Shown here: piece after piece, positions 46,577-57,742 of the stretch
Layout: every line of letters starts with the position of its first letter
Numbering within the stretch: position 1 is the first letter of the stretch
NCBI RefSeq assembly: GCF_900149685.1
Contig: NZ_LT702999.1
Location: forward strand, 1,612,001 to 1,676,000
Reading direction: 5' to 3'
Origin: Erythrobacter sp. Alg231-14
GTDB lineage: Bacteria; Pseudomonadota; Alphaproteobacteria; Sphingomonadales; Sphingomonadaceae
DNA: 64,000 nucleotides
Made by a program: the position numbers and the translations under genes
The notes under the pieces: model-generated
Database searches by the model: none
What the model saw: only the letters and a program-made list of their open reading frames with translations
What the model was told of the DNA's origin: nothing

Positions 46577-47122
46577 ATGACCGACAAGCCCAATGACCTT
46601 CTATTGTTGGCTGGCAAGATACTCACGATCATCTCTCAGGTCGCTCTCGCGATCGGCGCATTGGCATTGTTGATCGTGGCGCCTCTTGTCCTGTTTTTCC
46701 GCGACAAGATTAACGCCGAAATCGCGCTCGATACCGCAAATGCCGCGGGCCCCATCCCCATGGCGGCGTTGCTCGGATTGTTTGCGATCGGCTTTACTAT
46801 GATCGCATTGACCTTTGTCTTTTTGGGCAAGCTGCGCGCCATCATTTCAAGCGTTGGCGATGGCGATCCCTTCATTCCCGATAACGCCGAGCGTTTGAAC
46901 TTCATGGCATGGATTATGCTCGCGGTTCAGGCCTTGATGATCCCGACTGCTGCGCTGGCTCTTTTTCTCACAGAGTGGTCGCAGGAATTGGAAGATGCTG
47001 AGATTTCGATTGATGCAGGCCTCGATATTGATGGCATCCTGATTGTCGTCATCCTCTTCATCCTTGCCCGGGTGTTCAAACATGGCGCAGCAATGCGCGA
47101 AGATCTCGAAGGGACCGTGTGA
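46577..47122 (+). CDS. DUF2975 membrane protein
   Basis: A 181-residue protein with four membrane spans (ILTIISQVALAIGALALLIV, IPMAALLGLFAIGFTMIALTF, FMAWIMLAVQALMIPTAALAL, ILIVVILFILARVF). GDPFIPDNAERL between spans two and three is typical of DUF2975, which usually pairs with a small XRE regulator. That regulator follows immediately. SD AAAGGGG. Confidence 0.88.
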   Translation: MTDKPNDLLLLAGKILTIISQVALAIGALALLIVAPLVLFFRDKINAEIALDTANAAGPIPMAALLGLFAIGFTMIALTFVFLGKLRAIISSVGDGDPFIPDNAERLNFMAWIMLAVQALMIPTAALALFLTEWSQELEDAEISIDAGLDIDGILIVVILFILARVFKHGAAMREDLEGTV

Positions 47123-47151
47123 TGCCAGCTGATGACGAAGGAGCAACGATC

Positions 47152-47358
47152 ATGGTCAAACTTGATGACATTCTACACGACCGCCGGATGACGTTAACCG
47201 AATTGGCGGACCGAGTGGGCCTTACACTGGCCAACCTCTCGATCCTGAAAACCGGTAAAGCCAAAGCAATCCGCTTCTCAACTCTCGCAGCCATTTGTCG
47301 GGAATTGGATTGCCAGCCGGGCGACCTGCTGAGCTTTGATAGCCAAGCCGGTCAGTGA
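47152..47358 (+). CDS. Small XRE-family HTH regulator (DUF2975 partner)
   Basis: A 68-residue protein. ATG 47152 follows GAAGGAG with nine-base spacing; ATG 47122 overlaps the previous stop but lacks a site. The sequence MTLTELADRVGLTLANLSIL then KTGKAKAIRFSTLAAICREL and DCQPGDLL is the YozG-like short Cro/CI type. It probably regulates its own operon. Confidence 0.88.
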   Translation: MVKLDDILHDRRMTLTELADRVGLTLANLSILKTGKAKAIRFSTLAAICRELDCQPGDLLSFDSQAGQ

Positions 47359-48017
47359 CGATAAATATGCAAAGGGCGGGCGCAATGTCCGCCCTTATCA
47401 TTGCCGCCTCATACATTTTTGGGTTTGGCTTGTTCATCGGTTTTCTGGATCGATCAGGGTACAGCGGCCCATCAGGCGATCTGGCATTCGTAGTCGACAA
47501 TCAACTTTGGCTCTCTGTCGCAATGATTGTCCTATACGTCATCGCTGGCTGCGCATTGGTGGTCCTTGGCTTGGCATTCCATGAGCGGTTGAAAGGCACC
47601 AATTCCAATCTTGCTGGCGTGGGCACCGCGTTTGCAATGATTTGGGCAGGGTTGGTGATCGCCAGCGGTTTCGTCGGCCTGATCGGCATCAAAACTGTTG
47701 TCGCGATTTCAACCACCGATCTGACAGCCGCCTCCACTGCCTGGATTGCCATCTCGGTTGTGCAGGATGCGCTTGGCGGTGGGATTGAATTGGTCGGCGG
47801 CGTGTGGATGTTGATCATCAGTTGGGTCGCGCTCACATCAACCACATCGAACAAAGCTGTGCATTGCCTCGGTCTTTTGATTGGGTCATTGGGCGTGGTG
47901 ACGATCGTGCCGGGATTGGGTGAAGCGGCGGCGTTGTTTGGCCTCTTCCAAATAATCTGGTTCGTTTGGATCGCATTCGACATGTTCAAACTGCGTCAAA
48001 GTGACATAAAAACTTGA
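47355..48017 (+). CDS. Multispan membrane protein
   Basis: A 220-residue protein starting at GTG 47355, overlapping the regulator stop (GTGA). About six hydrophobic spans are visible, including LIIAASYIFGFGLFIGF, VAMIVLYVIAGCALVVLG and GLFQIIWFVWIAFDMF. No family motif was recognised. Co-transcribed with the DUF2975-XRE pair. Confidence 0.78.
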   Translation: MTINMQRAGAMSALIIAASYIFGFGLFIGFLDRSGYSGPSGDLAFVVDNQLWLSVAMIVLYVIAGCALVVLGLAFHERLKGTNSNLAGVGTAFAMIWAGLVIASGFVGLIGIKTVVAISTTDLTAASTAWIAISVVQDALGGGIELVGGVWMLIISWVALTSTTSNKAVHCLGLLIGSLGVVTIVPGLGEAAALFGLFQIIWFVWIAFDMFKLRQSDIKT

Positions 48018-48291
48018 CTCATGGGGCGCGCAGTTTATTTGCGCGCCTCGACTGCTTTTCGAAGCGGTCATCCGTCCAAGACAGCCGGTGGAGACAATTG
48101 GGTCTCCTTAATTTCCAGCCTAGACGGGGATAAGAGATTTTCGCGGGCTTCTTTAAGGTGTCCGCATTTGAGCTTTATCGCTCTACCTCCTTCCCCATCA
48201 TTGGACTTTTTGGTGTCGATGAACGGCATCAAAAAACATGAGCCGGTCGCATGGGCGCAAGCCTGCGCGGCCATTAGTGAAGGAGTATGGC
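48018..48291 (+). promoter_or_regulatory. Putative rplJ leader
   Basis: This 274-base region upstream of rplJ contains a stem GGAGAC-N6-GTCTCC at 48090-48107 and further imperfect pairing. In many bacteria L10(L12)4 binds such a leader to repress the operon. The position fits, but the kink-turn was not verified. Confidence 0.4.
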
Positions 48292-48807
48292 ATGGATCGT
48301 TCGCAAAAAGCCGACGCGGTTGCTCAGCTCAATGCAGTTTTCAACGAAGTTGGTGTGGTGGTTGTCACCCGCAACCTCGGCCTGACGGTGGATCAATCCA
48401 CCGATCTGCGCGGAAAAATGCGTGACGCTGGTGCATCCTACAAGGTTGCGAAGAACCGTCTCGCCAAGCTCGCCCTGAAAGACACCGATTACGTTGGCAT
48501 CGAAGAGCTTCTCTCCGGTCCAACCGCGCTGGCATGGTCACAAGACCCTGTTGCGGCTGCTAAAGCCGCTGTCGAATTCGCAAAGTCGAACGACAAGCTG
48601 GAAATCGTCGGTGGTTCTATGGGCACACAGGTGCTCGACGAAGCTGGAGTCAAGGCGCTTGCCTCGATGCCAAGCCTCGACGAACTTCGTGGCAAACTCG
48701 TTGGTCTCGTCAACGCCCCAGCAACCAAGGTTGCTCAGGTCGTCAACGCTCCCGCGAACAAGCTGGCCCGTGTGTTCGGCGCATATGCCGCCAAGGACGC
48801 TGCTTAA
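48292..48807 (+). CDS. rplJ: 50S ribosomal protein L10
   Basis: A 171-residue protein from ATG 48292 behind AAGGAG. It has [33 protein letters not shown] and [13 protein letters not shown], typical of L10, and the alanine-rich C-terminus that binds L7/L12 dimers. It forms the stalk base. It is followed by rplL but not by rpoBC. Confidence 0.97.
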   Translation: MDRSQKADAVAQLNAVFNEVGVVVVTRNLGLTVDQSTDLRGKMRDAGASYKVAKNRLAKLALKDTDYVGIEELLSGPTALAWSQDPVAAAKAAVEFAKSNDKLEIVGGSMGTQVLDEAGVKALASMPSLDELRGKLVGLVNAPATKVAQVVNAPANKLARVFGAYAAKDAA

Positions 48808-48842
48808 GAGACGTATCTCGCAAGAGACGAAACAAAACCATT

Positions 48843-48870
48843 GGAGCACTGGGATGAACCCATCTGCTCC
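48843..48870 (+). promoter_or_regulatory. Hairpin in the rplJ-rplL spacer
   Basis: Stem GGAGCA/TGCTCC (48843-48848, 48865-48870) has an inner stem TGGG/CCCA. It lies 23 bases before the rplL start and has no U-tract. It may set rplL levels, since L12 is needed in excess, by RNA processing or translation. Confidence 0.4.
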
Positions 48871-48893
48871 ACACAATATTTGGAGTGAACATC

Positions 48894-49268
48894 ATGGCTG
48901 ATATTGCCAAGCTTGTTGAAGAACTTTCGAAGCTGACCGTCCTTGAGGCGGCTGAACTTGCAACTGCTCTTGAAGAAGAGTGGGGCGTAAGCGCCGCAGC
49001 TGCTGTTGCAGTTGCTGGTCCTGCTGCTGGTGGCGGCGAAGCTGCTGCTGAAGAGAAAGACGAATTTGACGTCATTCTCACCGGCGACGGCGGCAAGAAA
49101 ATCCAGGTCATCAAAGAAGTCCGCGCCATCACTGGCCTGGGCCTCACCGAAGCCAAAGGTCTTGTCGAAGGCGCGCCTAAACCTGTTAAGGAAGGCGTCA
49201 ACAAGGCTGAAGCTGAAGAAATCAAAGGCAAGATCGAAGCAGCTGGCGGCACAGTCGAACTCAAGTAA
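48894..49268 (+). CDS. rplL: 50S ribosomal protein L7/L12
   Basis: A 124-residue protein. The N-terminal dimerisation domain [20 protein letters not shown] is followed by the Ala-rich hinge and by [20 protein letters not shown] with [15 protein letters not shown], the factor-binding domain. Full length. A strong terminator follows. Confidence 0.98.
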   Translation: MADIAKLVEELSKLTVLEAAELATALEEEWGVSAAAAVAVAGPAAGGGEAAAEEKDEFDVILTGDGGKKIQVIKEVRAITGLGLTEAKGLVEGAPKPVKEGVNKAEAEEIKGKIEAAGGTVELK

Positions 49269-49324
49269 GAGTTCCCGTTGCCAGACAGCTCAATCGGCTC
49301 TCGCCGATTGGTGCTTGCTAAAAA

Positions 49325-49361
49325 GAAAGGGCGGCGCCTTCACAGGCACCGCCCTTTTCTT
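49325..49361 (+). terminator. Rho-independent terminator after rplL
   Basis: AAAGGGCGGCGCC pairs with GGCACCGCCCTTT across a short loop, ending CTTTTCTT. It closes the rplJL transcript, so read-through to further genes is not expected. Confidence 0.87.
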
Positions 49362-49415
49362 ATGGTCGCGTCTTCCATCGCATCCTTTCATGCGATGGAA
49401 GACGCGGCAATTCGT

Positions 49416-50657
49416 CTAACGGGGGATTTGATCAATCAAGGCGCGATCCGACCCCACAGATGGCGAACCAATCTGTTCAACCTGAACTTTGCCGGCATCA
49501 GGCGCATCATCATAATCAATGCCGAAACCAACTTCATCATAGACAGGGTCGTAAGTGATTGGAATTCCGGCCGCTTGAAGCTCATCCAAGGTGATGAATG
49601 CGCTTTTTGCACCTGCTTGAGAAAACCGATCCAACTCCGATGCGCTGTATCGATCGCGCAGCATATCAACCACCGATCCCAGGCGGATAGCGATTGTGCC
49701 ATCGCGTTGCTGGAATTCGACGCTGCCGGTGATCACACCGTTAACCCGTGCATCAAGCCGGGTTCGCGTCACCAACTCTGTTTCCGCCGCACGGCTCGCA
49801 CTCAAACCCGATGGCTCCGCCGGAACCGGCACAGCGCCAGCAATCTGCGCTGTCTCAATGCGCACCGCTCCGCCCGTTTCAATCGGAATTGTTCCACCCA
49901 TATCACCAGACACATCTAAAGTGCCGGCAAATGCAGCCGCGACGGATTCATTGGCAATCGCCACGCTTCGTTCAATCGAAGATCCAGCGCTCAATTCGGA
50001 ACCGGCACGCCGAACATCGGGAGCCGGTGCGGGAGCAAAATTGCTTACGTCGGTGATTTGAGGAATGTCGATCAGGCTGGCGCGAAGTGGGGCGGCCAAT
50101 TGCGCGCCGACCGATTGAACTTCAGCGCGCCCTTGCGGCGGAAGCGGTCCCGCAATCGTGAATTGAATCGGCGATGGCATCGCAACCTCCGCAAATGCGA
50201 GGTCAAAACGGTCAGGACCATTCTCCAATAGATCCAATGCAATTTTCTGGGTCGGCTCTTCGAACCGAGCCGCATTGCCAAAGGTCAAAGAAGTCGGCGC
50301 AATCAATTCTGCGGCCATAGTCGAATTGTAAACCGGAGCGGTTGCTGCAACCGATGGACTCCAGATTGGTTGGCCCAAAATCCTGCTAGGCTCGCTTAAC
50401 TCAAGCCGCAAATACGGCGAATCCATCGCTCCAGCCGAAAGATCCGGAACGGTCACCGCCACAGCCACCGCAGCCGTGCCAAAAAATAAGCGTGCTTTGT
50501 TCACTTTCGATTTTGCCGTCGGGCCTGCAATGGTCGCCGCGATAAATGCTTGTTCCTGAACCGAAAAAGGTCCAGGAAGCAGTCGAGCAGCCCGCTGCAA
50601 TTCTGCTTCTTGCGCGGTGGTTTCATCGAAAACTGTGCCGTGTGAACGCGTCTGCAC
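49416..50657 (-). CDS. Protein with one membrane segment and low-complexity extracytoplasmic region, unknown
   Basis: A 413-residue protein starting at GTG 50657 after a G-rich stretch. A hydrophobic segment near residues 58-75 (FFGTAAVAVAVTVPDLSAGA) could be an anchor; the long remainder is Pro/Ala/Ser-rich. The last 90 residues are more structured (TIAIRLGSVVDMLRDRYSAS, FITLDELQAAGIPI). No family was recognised. It is divergent from the MATE transporter. Confidence 0.68.
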   Translation of the reverse strand: MQTRSHGTVFDETTAQEAELQRAARLLPGPFSVQEQAFIAATIAGPTAKSKVNKARLFFGTAAVAVAVTVPDLSAGAMDSPYLRLELSEPSRILGQPIWSPSVAATAPVYNSTMAAELIAPTSLTFGNAARFEEPTQKIALDLLENGPDRFDLAFAEVAMPSPIQFTIAGPLPPQGRAEVQSVGAQLAAPLRASLIDIPQITDVSNFAPAPAPDVRRAGSELSAGSSIERSVAIANESVAAAFAGTLDVSGDMGGTIPIETGGAVRIETAQIAGAVPVPAEPSGLSASRAAETELVTRTRLDARVNGVITGSVEFQQRDGTIAIRLGSVVDMLRDRYSASELDRFSQAGAKSAFITLDELQAAGIPITYDPVYDEVGFGIDYDDAPDAGKVQVEQIGSPSVGSDRALIDQIPR

Positions 50658-50844
50658 TTGCCCCCCAGTACGCCAAAAACTGCGTATTTTCCCTAGGGGG
50701 ATTTATGAAGATGTTCATCGCGTTTTTAAAGGTAAATCTGCAATCGCAGAGGTTGTACTGGGTCTAGGCTCGAAAAACCGCTTCACTCTTGAGCCCAGCC
50801 ACCGTATTCGGTCCGGCTCGCACCATCACAAACGGCGCGCGCGG

Positions 50845-52281
50845 ATGGATACGAACGCAATGCGCGATAATGAAAAAATCAACACGTCCGTCACAGGGAC
50901 AATGGCTTGGGGTCAGGAATTCCGAGCAACCGTCGCGCTTGCCACACCACTTGCTCTGGCGAACCTGCTGCAATCGGGCATTTATGTCGTCGACGTGATA
51001 TTCATTGCCCGATTGGGCGAAGAGCCGCTTGCCGCATCTGGTCTTGCCACGGGGCTTTTTGGCTTGATCGTCTGGAGCTTGGCTTCGTTGGTGGGGGCGG
51101 TGTCGCCCGTAATTGCCGAGGCGATAGGCGCCCGATCACCTTCGTTCAGACCCGTCCGCAGAGCGACGCGCATGGCATTGTGGCTCGCCGTTTTTGCGTC
51201 GATGTTGGGCATCGGTATGGCGTTGATGTTGGGGCCGTTGATGCGATTGACTGGGCAAGATCCGGCGATCGTCGATTTGGCCAACCAATACAACTTGATC
51301 ATTATCTATTCGATCCTTCCCATGTTGTTGGCGGCCGTCCTGCGCAATTATTTGTCTGCCTTGGGAAGGCCTGTTTTCGCCACCGCGATTTCTGCGTTGG
51401 GCATTCCGGTCAATTCGCTTGCCAATTACGCGTTTATTTTCGGCAATTTTGGCGCCCCAGAAATGGGCTTACAAGGGGCAGCCGTCGCCACCATCATCAC
51501 CGCAACCGTTATGTTGTCGGCCTATGTGTTCGTCATTCTAACCGTCCCCGGATTAAAACGGTATCGCCCGTTTTACCGGTTCTGGCGTCCAGATTGGAAT
51601 CGGTTTTGGCTAATTGTTCGCATTGGCGCACCGATCGCTCTGACGGTTATGGCGGAGGCCGGCGTTTTCAGCGCAGCCGCATTCCTTATGGGCAAAATCG
51701 GCGCGGCGCAGCTTGCTGGTCATATCGTTGCCCTGAACATCGCCGCACTCGCTTTTCAAGTGCCGTTCGGCGTTGGTCAGGCCGTGACAATTCGGGTGGG
51801 CTATTCTTACGGAGCCCAAGACCCGCTCGGGATCAAATTGGCTGGTTGGGTCGCAATTGCGGTGGGCACTGGGTTCATGGCTTTGACCGCATTGGCGATG
51901 GTTTTGATACCGGAATATCTGTTGATGTTGTTTGTTGAGATCGACGATCCCAGCAATGCTGCGCTCGTCGGTTTTGCGCTGCAATTCCTTGTGCTTGCTG
52001 CGGCGTTCCAATTGGTGGACGGGGTTCAAGCGGTCGCCGCTGGCGCGTTGCGGGGACTGCAGGATACGCGGGCCCCGATGTGGATCGCCATTTTCAGTTA
52101 TTGGGTGCCGGGCTTTGGTCTGGCTTTTGGACTTGGCCTATTCACTCCTCTCGAAGGGACCGGCGTCTGGATTGGCCTTGCAACCGGCCTCGCTTTTGCA
52201 GCGGTCCTGCTGCTATGGCGGTGGATGTTGCGCGAACGTTTGGACTTGATTTCAAGGTCTGGCTCACAAACCTCCTCTTAA
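50845..52281 (+). CDS. MATE family efflux transporter
   Basis: A 478-residue protein from ATG 50845; ATG 50860 is possible. Twelve hydrophobic spans are expected for the family. It shows ATPLALANLLQSGIYVVDVI, ALGIPVNSLANYAFIFGNFG, and VPFGVGQAVTIRVGYSYGAQ, NorM-type signatures. It exports cationic drugs or metabolites using Na+ or H+ gradients. Confidence 0.9.
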   Translation: MDTNAMRDNEKINTSVTGTMAWGQEFRATVALATPLALANLLQSGIYVVDVIFIARLGEEPLAASGLATGLFGLIVWSLASLVGAVSPVIAEAIGARSPSFRPVRRATRMALWLAVFASMLGIGMALMLGPLMRLTGQDPAIVDLANQYNLIIIYSILPMLLAAVLRNYLSALGRPVFATAISALGIPVNSLANYAFIFGNFGAPEMGLQGAAVATIITATVMLSAYVFVILTVPGLKRYRPFYRFWRPDWNRFWLIVRIGAPIALTVMAEAGVFSAAAFLMGKIGAAQLAGHIVALNIAALAFQVPFGVGQAVTIRVGYSYGAQDPLGIKLAGWVAIAVGTGFMALTALAMVLIPEYLLMLFVEIDDPSNAALVGFALQFLVLAAAFQLVDGVQAVAAGALRGLQDTRAPMWIAIFSYWVPGFGLAFGLGLFTPLEGTGVWIGLATGLAFAAVLLLWRWMLRERLDLISRSGSQTSS

Positions 52282-52354
52282 AGCGAAAATTGCGGCAAAT
52301 TTTTTGCCCGAGATCGCTTGACTCCTGCTCCGCTGACAACCATCTGCCCCTCGC

Positions 52355-52379
52355 TGGCACTCTTAAGAGGAGAGTGCCA
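52355..52379 (+). promoter_or_regulatory. CIRCE operator of groESL (HrcA site)
   Basis: TGGCACTC-N9-GAGTGCCA is a perfect 8-bp dyad with the nine-base spacer of CIRCE, one pair altered from TTAGCACTC. It lies 36 bases before groES. HrcA repression with heat induction is expected. Confidence 0.93.
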
Positions 52380-52414
52380 ATCCATGTCTTAAACATAGAA
52401 GAAAGGTCATCACT

Positions 52415-52702
52415 ATGGCATTTCGTCCGCTGCACGACCGTGTTGTCGTACGCCGCATCGAAGCCGACCAGAAAACCGCTGGTGGCATCATCATTCCAGA
52501 CTCCGCGCAGGAAAAGCCAAGCGAAGGCGAAATCGTCTCTGTCGGCGAAGGCGCCCGTGACGATAGCGGCGCTCGCGTTGCTCTCGATGTAAGCGCAGGC
52601 GACCGCGTTCTGTTCGGCAAATGGTCGGGCACCGAAGTTAAGATCGACGGTGAAGACCTGCTGATCATGAAGGAAAGCGACATCATGGGGATCATCGGCT
52701 GA
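52415..52702 (+). CDS. groES: Co-chaperonin GroES
   Basis: A 95-residue protein. It has [33 protein letters not shown] (the mobile loop) and [14 protein letters not shown]. It caps GroEL. Preceded by CIRCE and followed after 66 bases by groEL. Confidence 0.98.
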   Translation: MAFRPLHDRVVVRRIEADQKTAGGIIIPDSAQEKPSEGEIVSVGEGARDDSGARVALDVSAGDRVLFGKWSGTEVKIDGEDLLIMKESDIMGIIG

Positions 52703-52750
52703 ACCAGCTGATCCCTCAACTGATCTCAACGCTTACCAAATCAATTTTGA

Positions 52751-54424
<1,674 letters not shown>

Positions 54425-54447
54425 GCCACTCACACTCACAGCTTTCG

Positions 54448-54484
54448 AAAGGCCTCGTCGGAGCGATCCGGCGGGGCCTTTTTT
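54448..54484 (+). terminator. Rho-independent terminator after groEL
   Basis: AAGGCCTCGTCGGA pairs with TCCGGCGGGGCCTT (two G-U pairs) around GCGA and runs into TTTTTT. Confidence 0.9.
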
Positions 54485-54527
54485 CCGCGTCTTCCCTCCG
54501 CGGGTTTGACGCGGCATACTGCCGGTC

Positions 54528-55713
54528 ATGGTCAAAATCGTTTCCACCATCGCCGGTTTGCTCATCGCTGTCGCTTTTCCCGCTGCGGCTCAGGAAACTC
54601 AGGATCCGCTATCTGATTGCAGGTTAGAAACCGCACGCTCTGTAAGCGTGGCGCAATTGCATACTGATGAAAGCTTGCGCCACCAATGCGTTAGCGTTGA
54701 TGGCGTGCTCGATGGCAATCGTCTTTTTGACGACCGCGCGGCCATGGCTTTGCCAATCGGTCCCATTGACGAGGATGATTTCGCAGAAGGAGCCGAGGGC
54801 GAAGCCGCAAGGGCCAACATCCAGCTCCCCAACCGCATCCTCCTTCAACGCAGTGCGATGCCGCAGGGAGAGGGACCAACCCCAGTCCAGATCATCGGCA
54901 TCGCGAACAATTGCGCGGCGATACAAGATGAAGCCGCTGCCCGAAATGAAGCGAGAGAGAGATACTGGTCAAATCGTCATCACATTCATTGGCGGCACCT
55001 GTCATTACCACTCCGAAGCCTATCTTGACCCAGTGTCGATCACGTTCCTGAGCTTTGAACGACTAACCCGCTTCACCGCGGCAGAGATTGAGCCGGACCA
55101 AAGTGACCTGATCCAATTCTCAGACGAAGAACTGCCCGAAGGGGTGAATCTAGAATTCGCTGAATTGATGGTCAGGGCCATTGCCGATGGGGATCAGGCC
55201 GCTTTTTTGATCGCGGCAAACGAAGCCAGTCGTCCAGATAAATTTGTGGTTTCAGACGATCTACAAATTCAAGCACGCGTCATTCAGGAAATCGGCGAAG
55301 GCGACGCAAGGTTAGAAGTCGGAGAGCAGAGTTCCTCACTCCGCGGGTTCTATCGCGAAATGTGGCTAAGAGCTGTCGACGCAAAGTTTAGTGCACGGAA
55401 AGTGCGCGGTGTTGATGCGCCGGAACGTAGGCTTTATTTTCTGCGATCAACCATCGAATACGAAGCGCTATATCCAGGTGAAAACCATCCCCGCGAAGTG
55501 ATCGTGTGTTGGTGCAAAAGCGAGGATTGCTCTGATAAATGGCCTGTTCTCGCTAGAGATGCCGATGCGCTAAATTCTCGCCCCTATTTCTGTCTGAGCG
55601 TTGATCAATACAAAGTCAGCGGCAAGGAAACATTGTCGACCTCTGTCGAATTGCCCAGCACGGAATATGGATTTGCCGAACCCGATTGGGATGGCGACGG
55701 CAGGCCGGGGTAA
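54528..55713 (+). pseudogene. Secreted protein gene disrupted by a frameshift in a GA tract
   Basis: The first frame (from ATG 54528) has signal peptide MVKIVSTIAGLLIAVAFPAA and reads credibly until about 54960. The protein-like sequence then continues in the next frame (DTGQIVITFIGGTCHYHSEA onward) to 55713. The switch falls at (GA)5, 54953-54962. Adding one GA restores a single frame of about 395 residues with junction ARERDTGQ. Loss of one unit is the simplest cause. The gene may be off, phase-variable, or affected by a sequencing error. In-frame ATGs (54928, 54946) could start the second part. Family unknown. Confidence 0.7.
54953..54962 (+). repeat. GA dinucleotide tract (GA)5 at the frameshift
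   Basis: Five GA units where six would restore the reading frame of the surrounding gene. Short dinucleotide tracts slip during replication. Confidence 0.75.
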
Positions 55714-55820
55714 AAGGCGCCGGCATCAACGGCCCAAAGAATTCGATGAACGACGCTTCCCATTGTGCGGTCAATGTCGCAGAGACACGCCCAATATTCA
55801 TTAGATGAGGGACTGAACCC

Positions 55821-57662
55821 ATGAAGATTAGATTTGCCGCCATGCTGCTGGCGTCGGTCGCATTGACCGGTTGCGATGCGATGATGGGCCCGCAAGTGGC
55901 CACGATCGAATGCGCGACAACACAAACCGAATGCCTGAACGCATGGTTTGAGACAAAGTTTGAGCAAGAGCTGGAATTCAGCCCACTGCGCCAGACGTCG
56001 CTTGGCATGAAAACCAATTACGACAAGATCGACGATTTCAGCGTCGAAGCAGCCCAAGAACAGGTGCTTTGGTGGGCGCAGGCACTCGCCGAGATGGAAG
56101 CGAACTTCGACTACGATGAGCTAACCGACGATGCGAAGGTTTCGTACGACATGTTCAAATTCCGCGCGGAATCCGCTGTGGAATCTGCCGACTATCTCGA
56201 ACAACAATACATTCTGCACCAAATGGGTGCGGCACATGGCGCTTTGCCAAGCTTCCTACTCAGCCAGCACACGGTTGAAACGGAAAGCGATATGCAAGCC
56301 TTTATCGCCCGGATCGGCGGCCTTGGCACTGCGATGGACCAATTGCTCGTTCTCGCCCAAAACAACGCAGAAGCCGGTGTGCGCCCTCCGCGCTTTTCCT
56401 ATGATGCGGTCATCGCAGAATCGGGCAAGATCATCGCCGGTGCGCCATTCGAAGACGGTGAACCTTCCGCTCTTTGGGCCGGTACAGAGGGTCACCTCGC
56501 TGCATTGGTAGAAACAGGCACAATCACGCAAGAACGCGCTGATGAACTGCGCGAAGAAGCACGCACGACTCTAACCACCGAAATGGGCCCCGCCTACCAA
56601 CGTGTGATCGATTGGTTCAAAGAAGACCTCGAAAACACAGACGAAGTCGCGCAAGGTGTTTCGGCGCTGCCCAATGGCGAAGCGTTCTATGAATACCAGC
56701 TCAGCCAGATGACGACGACTGATCTAACGGCGGACGAGATCCACGATCTTGGCCTTGCCGAAGTCGCCCGCATCCGCGGCGAGATGGAAGCCATTATGGC
56801 AACCACTGGGTTTGAAGGGTCGCTGCAAGACTTCTTCCTCTTCACTCGCGAAGATCCGCAATTCTTCTTCTCGCAAGACGAAGTCGGTGCACAGGATTAC
56901 ATCGACCGTGCCACCATGCATATCGACACGCTGACCGAACGGCTGCCAGAATTCTTTGGCCGACTGCCCAAAGCGGCGCTGGAAGTGCGCCGCGTTGAGG
57001 CGTTCCGCGAACAAGACGGCGCTGCTCAGCATTATCGCCCCGGTACACCCGACGGATCACGTCCCGGCATCTATTACGCGCACCTTTCCGATATGAGCGC
57101 GATGCCGATCCCACCCTTGGAAGCGATCGCCTATCACGAGGGCAATCCAGGCCACCACATGCAGGTGTCCATTGCACAGGAATTGGAAGGCGTTCCCAAG
57201 TTCCGCGCGCAAGGCGGCTTCATTTCTGCTTATGGCGAAGGTTGGGCGCTCTATTCCGAGGCTTTGGCCAAGGAAATGGGCGGATACGAAGACCCGTATT
57301 CCGACTTCGGCCGCCTCCAAAGCGAGATGTGGCGCGCGATCCGACTGGTGGTCGACACCGGTATCCATGCGAAGGGATGGACCGAAGATGAGGCGGTTCA
57401 ATACTGCCTCGAAAACTCCCCCAATCCCGAAACCGTCGCCCGCAGCGAAGTGCAACGTTACTTTGTCCTACCGGGCCAAGCGACATCCTATAAAATCGGC
57501 ATGATCCGGATTCAGGAATTGCGCGCAAAGGCTGAAGAAGAGTTGGGCGACGACTTCGACATTCGCGGTTTCCACGACACCGTCTTGGGTGGCGGAGCGG
57601 TGCCTCTGTCGATCCTTGAGAAGATGGTTGAGAACTGGATCGCATCGGTCAAAGCCGACTGA
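55821..57662 (+). CDS. DUF885 lipoprotein, probable metallopeptidase
   Basis: A 613-residue protein with lipobox LTGC after [14 protein letters not shown]. The DUF885 signature [16 protein letters not shown] (first His is residue 439) gives an H-E-x3-x-H-H-like metal site, and [16 protein letters not shown] supplies the downstream Glu. The family is helical and related in motif to M32-like peptidases. Likely periplasmic and membrane-anchored; substrate unknown. Confidence 0.9.
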   Translation: MKIRFAAMLLASVALTGCDAMMGPQVATIECATTQTECLNAWFETKFEQELEFSPLRQTSLGMKTNYDKIDDFSVEAAQEQVLWWAQALAEMEANFDYDELTDDAKVSYDMFKFRAESAVESADYLEQQYILHQMGAAHGALPSFLLSQHTVETESDMQAFIARIGGLGTAMDQLLVLAQNNAEAGVRPPRFSYDAVIAESGKIIAGAPFEDGEPSALWAGTEGHLAALVETGTITQERADELREEARTTLTTEMGPAYQRVIDWFKEDLENTDEVAQGVSALPNGEAFYEYQLSQMTTTDLTADEIHDLGLAEVARIRGEMEAIMATTGFEGSLQDFFLFTREDPQFFFSQDEVGAQDYIDRATMHIDTLTERLPEFFGRLPKAALEVRRVEAFREQDGAAQHYRPGTPDGSRPGIYYAHLSDMSAMPIPPLEAIAYHEGNPGHHMQVSIAQELEGVPKFRAQGGFISAYGEGWALYSEALAKEMGGYEDPYSDFGRLQSEMWRAIRLVVDTGIHAKGWTEDEAVQYCLENSPNPETVARSEVQRYFVLPGQATSYKIGMIRIQELRAKAEEELGDDFDIRGFHDTVLGGGAVPLSILEKMVENWIASVKAD

Positions 57663-57681
57663 TCCAGCCGCGATCACGCAC

Positions 57682-57722
57682 AAAAAAGGGCGGCGTAGCG
57701 ATAAGCTACGCCGCCCTTTTTG
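57682..57722. terminator. Bidirectional rho-independent terminator
   Basis: AAAAAAGGGCGGCGTAGC pairs perfectly with GCTACGCCGCCCTTTTTT around a short loop. A/T runs on both sides serve both the DUF885 gene and the convergent DUF305 gene. Confidence 0.92.
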
Positions 57723-57742
57723 TTTGGCTCGAGGCCTGCGCT

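Noticed and set aside
50704..50766. 20-codon ORF after AGGGGG upstream of the MATE gene
   Set aside because: Too short to support without conservation; could be a leader peptide but nothing links it to control.
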